44,066 nucleotides of DNA from Sandarakinorhabdus cyanobacteriorum (lineage in GTDB: Bacteria; Pseudomonadota; Alphaproteobacteria; Sphingomonadales; Sphingomonadaceae): positions 1-44,066 of the forward strand of contig NZ_NOXT01000100.1 in assembly GCF_002251755.1 (NCBI RefSeq), given 5' to 3'. The notes below the pieces were generated by a model, which saw nothing but the letters and a program-made list of their open reading frames with translations, had not been told where the DNA came from and ran no database searches. Position 1 is the first letter of the stretch. Each line of letters begins with the position of its first letter. Shown one piece after another: positions 29,972 through 38,361 of the stretch. A program made the translations under genes and the position numbers.

Positions 29972-29990
29972 TGTCTGCCGCTCCGTGACA
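29972..29990. promoter_or_regulatory. PpsR-like TGT-N13-ACA before sbtA
   Basis: TGTCT at 29972-29976 and TGACA at 29986-29990, spacing one base too long. It is 41 nt before the sbtA start. The same N13 spacing is seen at 28565-28583, so it may be real or chance. Confidence 0.3.
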
Positions 29991-30030
29991 GGTTACGGCG
30001 CGTTCATGTTGACCCTGCAGGAGCGCCGCC

Positions 30031-30999
30031 TTGGCCCTTGATGCCCTGTTGCAGCCCGTGGTGCTGTTTTTCCTGCTTGGCGCGCTGGCGGCGTTTGCGC
30101 GGTCTGACCTGGCGATCCCGGAAGCCGTGGCCAAGGGCATCTCGCTCTATCTGATGATGTCGATTGGCCTGCGGGGCGGCGGCGAGGTGGCCGAAACCGG
30201 CTTCACCCACGACATGCTGCTCGCTGGTGGCGCCGGCCTTGCCTTGAGTTTTCTGCTGCCGCTGCCAGCCTTCTGGCTGCTGCGCACCGCCGGCAAGCTG
30301 GACCGCACCAACGCAGCGGCGGTGGCGGCGCATTATGGTTCGGTCAGTGTCGTCACCTTTGCCACGGGCAGCGAGATTCTGCGCCACGCCGGCATGGCGC
30401 CGGCCGGGTTCATGGTCGCGGTGCTGGCGGTGATGGAAACGCCGGCGATCATCACCGGCCTGCTGCTGGCCCGCGCGCAGGGCAAGGACAGTCTGGCCCC
30501 GCGCGGCGGCCTTCTGCACGAAACCTTCCTCAACGGATCGGTGATCCTGCTGCTCGGCAGTTTCCTCATTGGTCTGGTGGCGGGCAAGGGCGGCATGGCG
30601 CCGATTGCGCCGGTGTTCGATGTGCCATTCCGCGGTATGTTGTGCATCTTCCTGCTCGACATGGGCCTGATCGCCGCCCGGCGCCTGATGGACCGGCGGG
30701 CGCTGACCGTCCGCACGGCTGCGCTGGCGCTGCTGCTGCCGCTGCTGAACGGCACGCTGGGCGTGGTGCTGGGGGTGGAACTTGGCCTTGATGCCGGCTC
30801 CTCGGCCGCGCTGGGCATCCTGGCAGGTTCGGCCTCCTACATCGCCGTGCCGGCGGTGATGCGCCTGGCGCTGCCCGCGGCCGATCCCGGCCTCTATCTT
30901 GGCATGAGCCTCGCGGTCACCTTTCCGTTCAACCTCACCATCGGCATCGGCTATTATGGCTGGGTGGCCGCCCATGTCTGGCCGCTGATCCGGGGATAA
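30031..30999 (+). CDS. sbtA: SbtA-type sodium-dependent bicarbonate transporter
   Basis: A 322-residue membrane protein of about ten helices in two similar halves. Family features: PVVLFFLLGALAAFARSDLAIPEAV near the start, SIGLRGGGEVAETG, the second-half GSASYIAVPAVMRLALPAADPGLYLGMSLAVTFPFNLTIGI. SbtA imports bicarbonate with Na+ in cyanobacteria; proteobacterial homologues are less studied. Start is TTG 30031 with AGGAG 7 nt upstream. The next gene encodes an SbtB-like PII protein, the known SbtA partner. In a non-Calvin aerobic phototroph it could supply bicarbonate for anaplerotic carboxylation. Confidence 0.88.
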   Translation: MALDALLQPVVLFFLLGALAAFARSDLAIPEAVAKGISLYLMMSIGLRGGGEVAETGFTHDMLLAGGAGLALSFLLPLPAFWLLRTAGKLDRTNAAAVAAHYGSVSVVTFATGSEILRHAGMAPAGFMVAVLAVMETPAIITGLLLARAQGKDSLAPRGGLLHETFLNGSVILLLGSFLIGLVAGKGGMAPIAPVFDVPFRGMLCIFLLDMGLIAARRLMDRRALTVRTAALALLLPLLNGTLGVVLGVELGLDAGSSAALGILAGSASYIAVPAVMRLALPAADPGLYLGMSLAVTFPFNLTIGIGYYGWVAAHVWPLIRG

Positions 31000-31009
31000 G
31001 AGAGCAGGG

Positions 31010-31324
31010 ATGACCACCACCACCCATCGCCGCCGCATCGAGGTGCTGGCCGACGAGCCGCTGATCCCGGTGATCATCCGCCTCGCGGCCGAGGCCGGGA
31101 TCATCCATTACACCTTGCTGCCCACGTTGGGCGGGGCCGGCGCGCATGGCCGCTGGCGGGATGACCAATTGTCGGGCGCGACCGCCAAGGTGATGTTTCT
31201 GGCCGTCACCGGCCCGGAGCATGCCGATGCCTTCATCGACCGGCTGGCGCCGCTGCTGGAAAGCCATCACCTGATGCTGATGAGCAGCGATGTCGAAGTG
31301 GTGCGCAGCCGCAAGTTTGATTGA
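31010..31324 (+). CDS. SbtB-like PII-family regulator
   Basis: A 104-residue PII-fold protein: RRRIEVLADEPLIPVIIRLAAEAGIIHYTLLPTLGGAGAHGRW gives the first beta-alpha-beta and T-loop, then KVMFLAVTGPEHADAFIDRLAPLLES gives the second. It lacks the C-terminal CGPxGC redox loop of some cyanobacterial SbtB and the uridylylated Tyr of GlnB. In cyanobacteria SbtB binds SbtA and adenyl nucleotides to gate bicarbonate uptake. Ten nt after sbtA, so almost surely co-expressed. Confidence 0.8.
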   Translation: MTTTTHRRRIEVLADEPLIPVIIRLAAEAGIIHYTLLPTLGGAGAHGRWRDDQLSGATAKVMFLAVTGPEHADAFIDRLAPLLESHHLMLMSSDVEVVRSRKFD

Positions 31325-31330
31325 TGCGGT

Positions 31331-31346
31331 GTTGCCATCCGGCAAC
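31331..31346 (+). terminator. Weak hairpin after sbtB
   Basis: GTTGCC (31331-31336) and GGCAAC (31341-31346), loop ATCC, 6 nt after the sbtB stop codon. Only a short T-poor tail (GTCTTG) follows, so termination would be partial. The remaining gap to the TonB receptor shows no clear promoter; GGAGA at 31440-31444 is the receptor's ribosome binding site. Confidence 0.35.
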
Positions 31347-31450
31347 GTCTTGAAAGTGCAAAACATCTGACATGGCTGTGCCATCGTGGCGGCATCAGCC
31401 TGCAACATTCTCCTGTGAAGGGGCAGCGTCCTTTCCATTGGAGACTGTCC

Positions 31451-33763
31451 ATGAATTTGTCTGCCCTGCGCCTGGCCCTGCTGGCCAGCACCCTTGTCGC
31501 CGCGCCGGCCCTTGCCGCCATGCCGACCGATGCCGCCGCCGATGCTGCAGCCGACGTTGCCGCCACCGAAGACGCCGAGATCGTGGTCTATGGCAAGGGA
31601 GAGGTGCGGCAGGTCACCGAGATCAAGGCGGACGACATCCGCCTGACGGTGCCCGGCGCCAGCCCGTTCATCGCCATCCAGAAGCTGCCGGGCGTCAATT
31701 TCCAGTCGGCCGATCCGTTCGGCGTCTATGAATGGTCCACCCGCATCACCCTGCGCGGCTTCAACCAGAATCAGCTCGGCTTCACGCTGGATGGTGTGCC
31801 GCTGGGCGACATGAGCTATGGCAACACCAACGGCCTGCACATCAGCCGCGCCATCATTGCCGACAATATCGGCCGCACCCGGGTGAGCCAGGGCGCCGGT
31901 GCGCTGGGCACCGCCTCCACCTCCAACCTGGGTGGCACCATCGAGTTCTTCAGCCGCGCGCCGCAGGATGAACTGGGCATCGCTGCCAACGCCACCTATG
32001 GCGACAACGACACGCTGCGCCTGTTCGGCACGCTGGACACCGGTGATCTGGGTGGCTTCAAGGCCTATCTCAGCGCTGCGTATCTGACGGCGGACAAGTG
32101 GAAGGGCGTGGGCGTGCAGCGCGCCACGCAGGTGAACGCCAAGGCGGTGGCGACGCTGGCCGATGATGTGACCTTCACCGCATTCGTGAACTTCACCGAC
32201 CGCAAGGAAAATGACTATCAGGATTTCAGCCAGGAGATGCTGGGCCGGCTGGGCTATTTCGCTGACAATATCTCCGACAACTGGCCGTTGGCGGTGCGGC
32301 TGGCCTTCATCGGCGCCAATCGCGGCAACACGGGCGTGGCCGTGGGCCCCAACAGCTTTGGCACCGTGTTTCCGGCGCCCTATACCAGCGTTGACGATGC
32401 CTATTTCGATGCCGCCGGCCTGCGCCGCGACTGGCTGGCCGGTGGCCGCCTGGAAGGCAAGTTGACGGACCAGGTGACCGCCGGCGTGCAGCTTTATTAT
32501 CACAGCAACAAGGGCCAGGGCTCGTGGATCACGCCGTACAGGGCCAGCCCTGGTGGCCTGCCGCTGAGCTTCCGCACCACCGAGTATGAGATCAGCCGCA
32601 TCGGCGTGCTGGGTGACGTGACGGCGACGTTGGGTGCCAACACGCTGCGCCTCAATGTCTGGTACGAGAATGTTGATTTCGAACAGGCCCGCCGCTTCTA
32701 CGACATGGGCACCAGCCAGACCACGCCGTTGACCAGCGCACTGACTTATCAGTCCAACCCGTTCTTCACCCAGTGGAACAATGATTACAACACCCGCACC
32801 TTCCAGTTTGCCGTGCAGGATCAATGGGATGTCAGCGACGCGTTCTCGATCAGCGTCGGTGTGAAGGGCCAGAGCGTCAAGCTGCGTGCCGCGGCCATCA
32901 ACCCGGTGCCGGGTCCGCTCGCGCTGGGCCGCATCAAATCGGAAGACCTGTTCATGCCGCAGGTCGGCCTGCTGTACAAACTGGGTGGCGGCAACGAGCT
33001 GTTCGCGAACTTCACCGAGAATCAGCGGGCGTTCACGGCGGCGGCCACCACGGGCCCCTTTGCCACTTCGGCTGCCGGGTTTGCGGTGATCGCCAGCCAA
33101 TTGCGCCCGGAAAAGACCAACACCTTCGAAGGCGGTTTCCGCTTTGGCGAAGGCAGGTTGAGCGGTGTTGTCGCGGCCTATCTGGTGAATTTCTCCAACC
33201 GCCTGCTGTCGATCCCGCAGGGGCCGGGTATTGTCGGTAACGCCTCGTTGCTCTCCAACGTCGGTGATGTCCGCTCGATCGGGGCGGAAATCGGCCTGCA
33301 GTGGCAGCCGGTGAAGGCGTTCACCGCCACCGCATCCTATGCCTACAACGAAAACACCTATCGCGATGATGTGCGCAATGCCGCCGGCACCGTGATCCAG
33401 GCCATTCGCGGCCGCACCGTCGTCGACAGCCCGCGCAGCATCGCCAACCTGGAGCTGGCTTATGACGACGGCCATTTCTATGGCCGTGCCAATGCCAACG
33501 CCATGTCGGGCCGCTTCTTCACCTTCTCCAACGACCGCGAGGTTGGCGGCCGCGTGGTGGTGGATGGCAAGATCGGCTATCGGGTCACCAGCGACAACCG
33601 CTGGCTGAACGGGCTGGCCATTGAAGCCTCGGCCAGCAACCTGTTTGACCGTCGCTATGTCGCCACCATCGGCTCCAACGGCTTTGGCTTCAGCGGTGAC
33701 AACCAGACGCTGCTGCCGGCGGCACCGCGCCAGTTCTTCCTGACGCTGCGCAAGGATTTCTAA
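31451..33763 (+). CDS. TonB-dependent outer-membrane receptor
   Basis: A 770-residue receptor. Signal peptide (residues 1-23, ending APALAA); TonB-box-like EIVVYG at about residues 42-47; plug domain with VPGASPFIAIQKLPGVNF, ITLRGFNQNQLGFTLDGVPLGD and RVSQGAGALGTASTSNLGGTIEF; then a 22-strand barrel ending in FFLTLRKDF with terminal Phe. ATG 31451 has GGAGA 6 nt upstream. Substrate not identifiable: candidates are siderophore-iron, heme or cobalamin. Unusual between hemA-sbtAB and bchIDO. Flanked by a weak hairpin upstream and a strong terminator downstream, so it looks like its own unit. Confidence 0.92.
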   Translation: MNLSALRLALLASTLVAAPALAAMPTDAAADAAADVAATEDAEIVVYGKGEVRQVTEIKADDIRLTVPGASPFIAIQKLPGVNFQSADPFGVYEWSTRITLRGFNQNQLGFTLDGVPLGDMSYGNTNGLHISRAIIADNIGRTRVSQGAGALGTASTSNLGGTIEFFSRAPQDELGIAANATYGDNDTLRLFGTLDTGDLGGFKAYLSAAYLTADKWKGVGVQRATQVNAKAVATLADDVTFTAFVNFTDRKENDYQDFSQEMLGRLGYFADNISDNWPLAVRLAFIGANRGNTGVAVGPNSFGTVFPAPYTSVDDAYFDAAGLRRDWLAGGRLEGKLTDQVTAGVQLYYHSNKGQGSWITPYRASPGGLPLSFRTTEYEISRIGVLGDVTATLGANTLRLNVWYENVDFEQARRFYDMGTSQTTPLTSALTYQSNPFFTQWNNDYNTRTFQFAVQDQWDVSDAFSISVGVKGQSVKLRAAAINPVPGPLALGRIKSEDLFMPQVGLLYKLGGGNELFANFTENQRAFTAAATTGPFATSAAGFAVIASQLRPEKTNTFEGGFRFGEGRLSGVVAAYLVNFSNRLLSIPQGPGIVGNASLLSNVGDVRSIGAEIGLQWQPVKAFTATASYAYNENTYRDDVRNAAGTVIQAIRGRTVVDSPRSIANLELAYDDGHFYGRANANAMSGRFFTFSNDREVGGRVVVDGKIGYRVTSDNRWLNGLAIEASASNLFDRRYVATIGSNGFGFSGDNQTLLPAAPRQFFLTLRKDF

Positions 33764-33782
33764 GCCCGGCGCGATCGCGAGG

Positions 33783-33812
33783 CGCCGCAGGCCCTTTGGC
33801 CTGCGGCGTTTT
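33783..33812 (+). terminator. Strong intrinsic terminator after the TonB receptor
   Basis: CGCCGCAGGCC (33783-33793) and GGCCTGCGGCG (33798-33808) form a perfect 11-bp stem with a CTTT loop, followed by TTTT. It isolates the receptor from bchI, whose promoter must lie in the 47 nt that follow or rely on read-through. Confidence 0.9.
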
Positions 33813-33859
33813 GCGTGGCCCGCTTGATGCTTTTGCAGCGGGCCCCTAAGGCAGCGCGC

Positions 33860-34885
33860 ATGGCAAGCGCACGCATCCCTTTCCCGTTCACCGCCATCGT
33901 TGGCCAGGCCGAAATGAAGCAGGCCCTGTTGCTGGCGGCCGTGGAGCCGCGGCTGGGCGGCGTGATGGTGTTTGGCGATCGCGGCACTGGCAAATCCACC
34001 GCCGTGCGCGCGCTCGCCGGCCTGTTGCCGCCGATGAAGGTGGTGCCGGGCTGCCGCTATTTCTGCGCGCCGGATGATCGCAGCCCCTGCATCGAGGGCT
34101 GCCGCGACAAGGCCGGCAAGCGCACGGAAGAGGCGAGCGTGCCGTTCGTCGATCTGCCGCTGGGCGCGACCGAGGACCGGGTGGTGGGCAGCCTTGATCT
34201 GGAGCGCGCGCTGGCGACCGGCGAGAAGCGCTTCGAGCCCGGCCTGCTGGCCAAGGCCAATCGCGGTTTCCTTTATATCGACGAGATCAACCTGCTGGAG
34301 GATCATCTGGTTGATCTGCTGCTCGACGTTGCCGTGTCGGGCACCAATATCGTCGAGCGCGAGGGCCTGTCGATCCGCCACCCGGCGCGCTTCATCCTGG
34401 TGGGCAGCGGCAACCCGGAAGAGGGTGAACTGCGCCCGCAGCTGCTCGACCGCTTTGGCCTGTCGGTTGACGTGCGCACGCCGACCGACATGGGCGACCG
34501 CATCGAGATCGTGAAGCGCTGTGACCGGTTTGACCGTGATCCGGCCGCCTTTGTCGCCGAGTTTCAGGACAGCGAGCAGGCCACGCTGGAGGCCATTGCC
34601 AAGGCGCGCAAACTTCTGCCCAAGGTGCAGGTCGCCGACGAGATGCTGGGCCTGGGTGCGCAGCTGTGCTCGGCGGTGGGGGCTGATGGCCTGCGCGGGG
34701 AATTGACCCTGCTGCGCGCCGCCCGCGCCCAGGCCGCGCTGGCCGGCAAGAAGGAGGTGAAGCGAACCCATGTTGCCGAAGTGGCGACCATGGCGCTGCG
34801 CCACCGCCTGCGCCGCAACGTGCTGGATGACACCGGTTCGACCAGCCGCATCGCCCGTGCCATCGCGGAGCTGATCCCGGCATGA
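33860..34885 (+). CDS. bchI: BchI, magnesium chelatase ATPase subunit
   Basis: A 341-residue AAA+ ATPase: N-terminal FPFTAIVGQAEMKQAL, Walker A GDRGTGKST (residues 39-47), Walker B FLYIDEINLL (about 136-145), and sensor motifs in LRPQLLDRFGL. It forms hexamers with BchD that drive Mg insertion by BchH. I chose ATG 33860 (TAAGG 8 nt upstream), since the earlier in-frame GTG lies on the terminator. Overlaps bchD by 4 nt. Confidence 0.97.
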   Translation: MASARIPFPFTAIVGQAEMKQALLLAAVEPRLGGVMVFGDRGTGKSTAVRALAGLLPPMKVVPGCRYFCAPDDRSPCIEGCRDKAGKRTEEASVPFVDLPLGATEDRVVGSLDLERALATGEKRFEPGLLAKANRGFLYIDEINLLEDHLVDLLLDVAVSGTNIVEREGLSIRHPARFILVGSGNPEEGELRPQLLDRFGLSVDVRTPTDMGDRIEIVKRCDRFDRDPAAFVAEFQDSEQATLEAIAKARKLLPKVQVADEMLGLGAQLCSAVGADGLRGELTLLRAARAQAALAGKKEVKRTHVAEVATMALRHRLRRNVLDDTGSTSRIARAIAELIPA

Positions 34886-36651
34886 CGCCCGATGGGGCGG
34901 CGGCAGAAGAAGCGTCGGGCGAGCGCTGGGCGCTGGCGCTGAGCGCCATCGACATATTGGTCGCGGCCGGCAATGCGATTGGCGGCATATTGCTGCGCGC
35001 CCGGCCCGGCCCGGTGCGCGATGCCTGGTCCGACGCGCTGAATCTGGTGATCCCCACCCGGCGGCTGCCGGCCAGCGCCGATGCCGAGGCGCTGGATGGC
35101 GGGTTGGACCTGACGGCGACGCTGGCCAGCGGCAAGCCGGTGCAGCGCGCCGGCATCCTGGCCGATGCGGCCGGCAAGATATTGGTGGTGCCGATGGCGG
35201 AGCGGCTGAATCCGGCGCTCGCCGCCCGGCTGGCGACCGCGATTGACGAAGGCTGCCCGCCGCTGGTGCTGTTTGACGAAGGCGATCCCGACGATCCGGA
35301 GCGGGAGCGGGTGCCGCAGGGGCTGGCCGAGCGGCTGGCCATCCACATCGATCTTACAGCCGTGCGCCTGCCGATGGCGGCGCTGGTGGCGGGCGAGGCA
35401 CCGCCGCCGCCGCTGGAAATGCTGGCCGAGCCCGGCGCCATCGCCAAGGACCCGGAAACCGCGCTGGCGGTGGGCGCAGCGGCGCTTGGCATCGCCTCCA
35501 TCCGCGCGCCCATCATGGCGGTGCGGGTGGCGCGCGCCCATGCCCGGGCCGATGAACGGCCAGACGCCATCGAACAGCTGCGTGAGGCCGACATGGCCGC
35601 TGCCGGCGCACTGGTGCTGGGGCCGCGCGCCACCCGCCTGCCGCCGCCCCCGCCGGACGAGGAAGACCCGCCCCCGCCCGAAGAGCAGCCGCCGGACGAG
35701 CCGCCGCCCGAAGACCCGCCACCGCCGCCGCCGCCATCGGATGACACGCCCGGCGACGATCAGGAGCAGCCGGAACCGCCACCCGTGGACCCGACTGACA
35801 TGATCCTGGATGCGGCGCAGACGGCGCTGCCGCCGGGCCTTTTGGATGCATTGGCGGCTGGCACCATCAACAAGGCGCCCAAGGCCAGTGGATCATCCGG
35901 CGCCAAGCAGAAGAGCATCACCAGCGGCAGGCCTGCGGGTGTGCGGCCCGGCATGCCGGGGCGCGGCGCACGGCTGGCGCTGATTGAGACCATCAAGACC
36001 GCCGCGCCCTGGCAGAAGATCCGGCCGGTGCGCGACGATGGCCGGCTGGCCATCCGGGTGGAGGATCTGCGCATCCGCCGCTTCATCGCGCAGACGCAAT
36101 CGACCACCATCTTCGCCGTGGATGCCAGCGGGTCCGCCGCGTTCGCGCGCCTGGCCGAAGCCAAGGGGGCTGTCGAACTGCTGCTGGCCGAAGCCTATGT
36201 GAAGCGGGCCGAAGTGGCGCTGGTGGCGTTCCGCGGCAGCGAGGCGGCGCTGGCGCTGCCGCCCACCCGCAGCCTGCCGCGCGCCAAGAAGGAGCTGGCA
36301 GGCCTGGCTGGCGGTGGCGGCACGCCGATTGCCTCGGGCCTCGATCTCGCCCGCAAGGTGGCAGAAGGCGAGAAGGGCCGGGGCCGCAGCCCGCTGGTGG
36401 TGGTGTTGACCGATGGCCGCGCCAATGTGGGCGGCGGCGATGGCGTGAGCCCGCAGGAGGCGGCGCTGGCCAGCGCCCGCGCCTATCGCGCCAATGCCAT
36501 CCCGGCGGTGTTCATCGATTGCTCGCCGCGCCCGCGGCCGCAGGGGGCCGAACTGGCGGCAGCGATGGGCGCGCGGCTGGTGACCCTGCCGCGGGTGGAT
36601 GCAAAATCGGTGGTGGCGGCGGTGAAGGCCGCATCGGCAGGGACGATCTGA
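34882..36651 (+). CDS. bchD: BchD, magnesium chelatase subunit D
   Basis: A 589-residue subunit. The N-terminal AAA-like domain has lost the P-loop. A Pro/acidic hinge spans about residues 253-305 with long runs of P, D and E. The C-terminal von Willebrand A domain holds the MIDAS motif DASGS (about residues 413-417), plus GGGGTPIASGLDLA and VVLTDGRANVG. It links BchI and BchH. Overlaps bchI by 4 nt and bchO by 1 nt. Confidence 0.96.
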   Translation: MTPDGAAAEEASGERWALALSAIDILVAAGNAIGGILLRARPGPVRDAWSDALNLVIPTRRLPASADAEALDGGLDLTATLASGKPVQRAGILADAAGKILVVPMAERLNPALAARLATAIDEGCPPLVLFDEGDPDDPERERVPQGLAERLAIHIDLTAVRLPMAALVAGEAPPPPLEMLAEPGAIAKDPETALAVGAAALGIASIRAPIMAVRVARAHARADERPDAIEQLREADMAAAGALVLGPRATRLPPPPPDEEDPPPPEEQPPDEPPPEDPPPPPPPSDDTPGDDQEQPEPPPVDPTDMILDAAQTALPPGLLDALAAGTINKAPKASGSSGAKQKSITSGRPAGVRPGMPGRGARLALIETIKTAAPWQKIRPVRDDGRLAIRVEDLRIRRFIAQTQSTTIFAVDASGSAAFARLAEAKGAVELLLAEAYVKRAEVALVAFRGSEAALALPPTRSLPRAKKELAGLAGGGGTPIASGLDLARKVAEGEKGRGRSPLVVVLTDGRANVGGGDGVSPQEAALASARAYRANAIPAVFIDCSPRPRPQGAELAAAMGARLVTLPRVDAKSVVAAVKAASAGTI

Positions 36652-37538
36652 TGCGTTGGGATGTTGATTCGGCCCATGTGCCGCACCGCGACTGGAGCCG
36701 TTTTGTGACGGCCGGCGGGTTGAAGTGGCATGTGCAGGAAGCTGGCCCGGCCGATGCACCGGTGCTGCTGCTGATCCATGGCACCGGGGCAACCACGCAC
36801 AGCTTTGCCGGGCTGGCGCCGCTGCTGGCCGAGCGTTTTCGCGTGATCATTCCCGATCTGCCCGGCCATGGCTTTACCCAGAAGCTGAACGCGCCCGATC
36901 CTGATGCGGTGGCCAAGGCCATGGCGGCGCTGGTGACCGAACTGGGGGTGCGGCCGGCGATCATCCTGGGCCATAGCGTGGGCGCGGCAATTGCCTTCAT
37001 GATGGTGGCGCGCGGATTGGTGGCGCCGCAGGCGGTGGTGTCGCTGGGCGGGGCGCTGCTGCCCTTTGCCGGTGTGGGCAAGGTGTATCCGGGCCTGGCC
37101 AAGGCGCTGTTCGTCAATCCGTTCATGCCGGCCTTCTTCAGTTTCACGACGCGCTTCCAATCGATGACCGACCTTTTGGCGCGCTGGACCGGCTCCCGCT
37201 CCACCCGCGAACAGGTGGCGCATTATGAGCGGCTGTTCCGCAATTCGTCCCACACCGGCGGGGCGCTGGCGCTGATGGCGCATTGGGATCTGGACACGAT
37301 CGAGCGCAGCATTGCCCATGTGAAATGCCCGGTGCTGCTGCTGCATGGCGAACGCGACCAGACGGTGCCGCCATCGACCAGCCACACGGTGGAGCGGCGG
37401 CTGGCCAGCCATGGCGTGACGGTCGTGCACCGCGCGCTGCCGGGCCTGGGCCATCTGGCGCATGAAGAATCGCCCGGCGTGCATGCCCAGGCGGTGATCG
37501 AGTTCGCGCTGGGGCTGGGCGTGCTCAGCGCCCCCTGA
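36651..37538 (+). CDS. bchO: BchO, alpha/beta hydrolase of the bchIDO operon
   Basis: A 295-residue alpha/beta hydrolase. Oxyanion region LIHGTGATTHSF; nucleophile elbow GHSVGA (Ser about residue 109); catalytic His in LPGLGHLAHEE. BchO always travels with bchID in purple bacteria and is linked to Mg-chelatase, but its reaction is not settled. ATG 36651 overlaps the bchD stop. Its 3' end overlaps the convergent enoyl-CoA hydratase gene by 14 nt. Confidence 0.94.
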   Translation: MRWDVDSAHVPHRDWSRFVTAGGLKWHVQEAGPADAPVLLLIHGTGATTHSFAGLAPLLAERFRVIIPDLPGHGFTQKLNAPDPDAVAKAMAALVTELGVRPAIILGHSVGAAIAFMMVARGLVAPQAVVSLGGALLPFAGVGKVYPGLAKALFVNPFMPAFFSFTTRFQSMTDLLARWTGSRSTREQVAHYERLFRNSSHTGGALALMAHWDLDTIERSIAHVKCPVLLLHGERDQTVPPSTSHTVERRLASHGVTVVHRALPGLGHLAHEESPGVHAQAVIEFALGLGVLSAP

Positions 37539-38361
37539 ACACGGGGCTGCGCTTTTCAACGAAGGCCTTGGCGGCATCCTTGTGATCTTCGGTCAGGCCG
37601 CAATGGACATGGTGGGTGGCTTCGAGATCGAGGCAATCATCCATGTCGCTGCCGGAAAAGGCGCGGTTGAGATTTTCCTTCATATAGGCCAGCGCCACCC
37701 GTGGGCCGTTGGCGAGGCGGGTGGCCAGTGCCTGGGCCTCGGCCAGCAGGACATCGGCGGGTACCACCTTGTTGGCCAGCCCCAGCCGCTGTGCTTCGGC
37801 GGCATCCACCCGGTCTGACAGGAAATAGAGTTCGCGCGCCTTGGCGGCGCCAACCAGCCGCGTGAGGAAATAGGTGCCGCCATAATCGCCCGAAAAGCCG
37901 ACCTTGGCGAAGGCGGTGGTGAGGAAGGCCGTATCGGCCATCACCCGGAGGTCGCAAGCCAGCGCGATGGACAGGCCGGCGCCGGCCGCCGCGCCGGGAA
38001 TGGCGGCGATGGTGGGCTTGGGCATGGCGTGCAGCCGGCCGGAAATGGCGCGCTGGTTGCGGCGCTGGCGGGCAATCTGTTGGTCAATTGGGGCCTGATC
38101 GATGGGCTCAGGCTCGCCACTTTCATTGCGGGCGGCCATGCCCTTCACGTCGCCACCGGCGCAAAAGGCCCCGCCGGCCCCGGTGATGACGATGGCGCCT
38201 ATGGCGGGATCAGCCTCGGCCTGCTCCAGCAGGCGGGCCAGCGCATCGAGCATGGCACGTGACAGGGCGTTGCGGGCGGCGGGCCGGTTGAGGGTGAGGG
38301 TGAGAACACCCCCCTCCACCGCTGCGATCAGATCATCGGTGTCGGGGGCATAGGCGCTCAT
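37525..38361 (-). CDS. Enoyl-CoA hydratase/isomerase family protein (1)
   Basis: A 278-residue crotonase-fold protein. CoA/oxyanion signatures GGAFCAGGDVKG (about residues 62-73) and IPGAAAGAGLSIALACDLRV are clear; FSGDYGGTYFLTRLVG fits the catalytic region, though the usual Glu pair is not obvious (Asp-Tyr-Gly-Gly in place of E), so the reaction may differ from hydration. I chose ATG 38361, which overlaps the upstream stop by 1 nt. Downstream of the VOC gene in one minus-strand unit; substrate unknown. Confidence 0.9.
   Translation of the reverse strand: MSAYAPDTDDLIAAVEGGVLTLTLNRPAARNALSRAMLDALARLLEQAEADPAIGAIVITGAGGAFCAGGDVKGMAARNESGEPEPIDQAPIDQQIARQRRNQRAISGRLHAMPKPTIAAIPGAAAGAGLSIALACDLRVMADTAFLTTAFAKVGFSGDYGGTYFLTRLVGAAKARELYFLSDRVDAAEAQRLGLANKVVPADVLLAEAQALATRLANGPRVALAYMKENLNRAFSGSDMDDCLDLEATHHVHCGLTEDHKDAAKAFVEKRSPVFRGR

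Noticed and set aside
31325-31450. B12 riboswitch or Fur box before the TonB receptor
   Set aside because: No conserved B12-box-like element and no 19-bp Fur-type dyad was visible; only a weak hairpin.
30935-34804. 1289-codon open frame on the minus strand
   Set aside because: Antisense shadow of sbtB, the TonB receptor and bchI. It has His/Gln/Ala/Arg-rich composition with no domain, and the sense genes are unmistakable.
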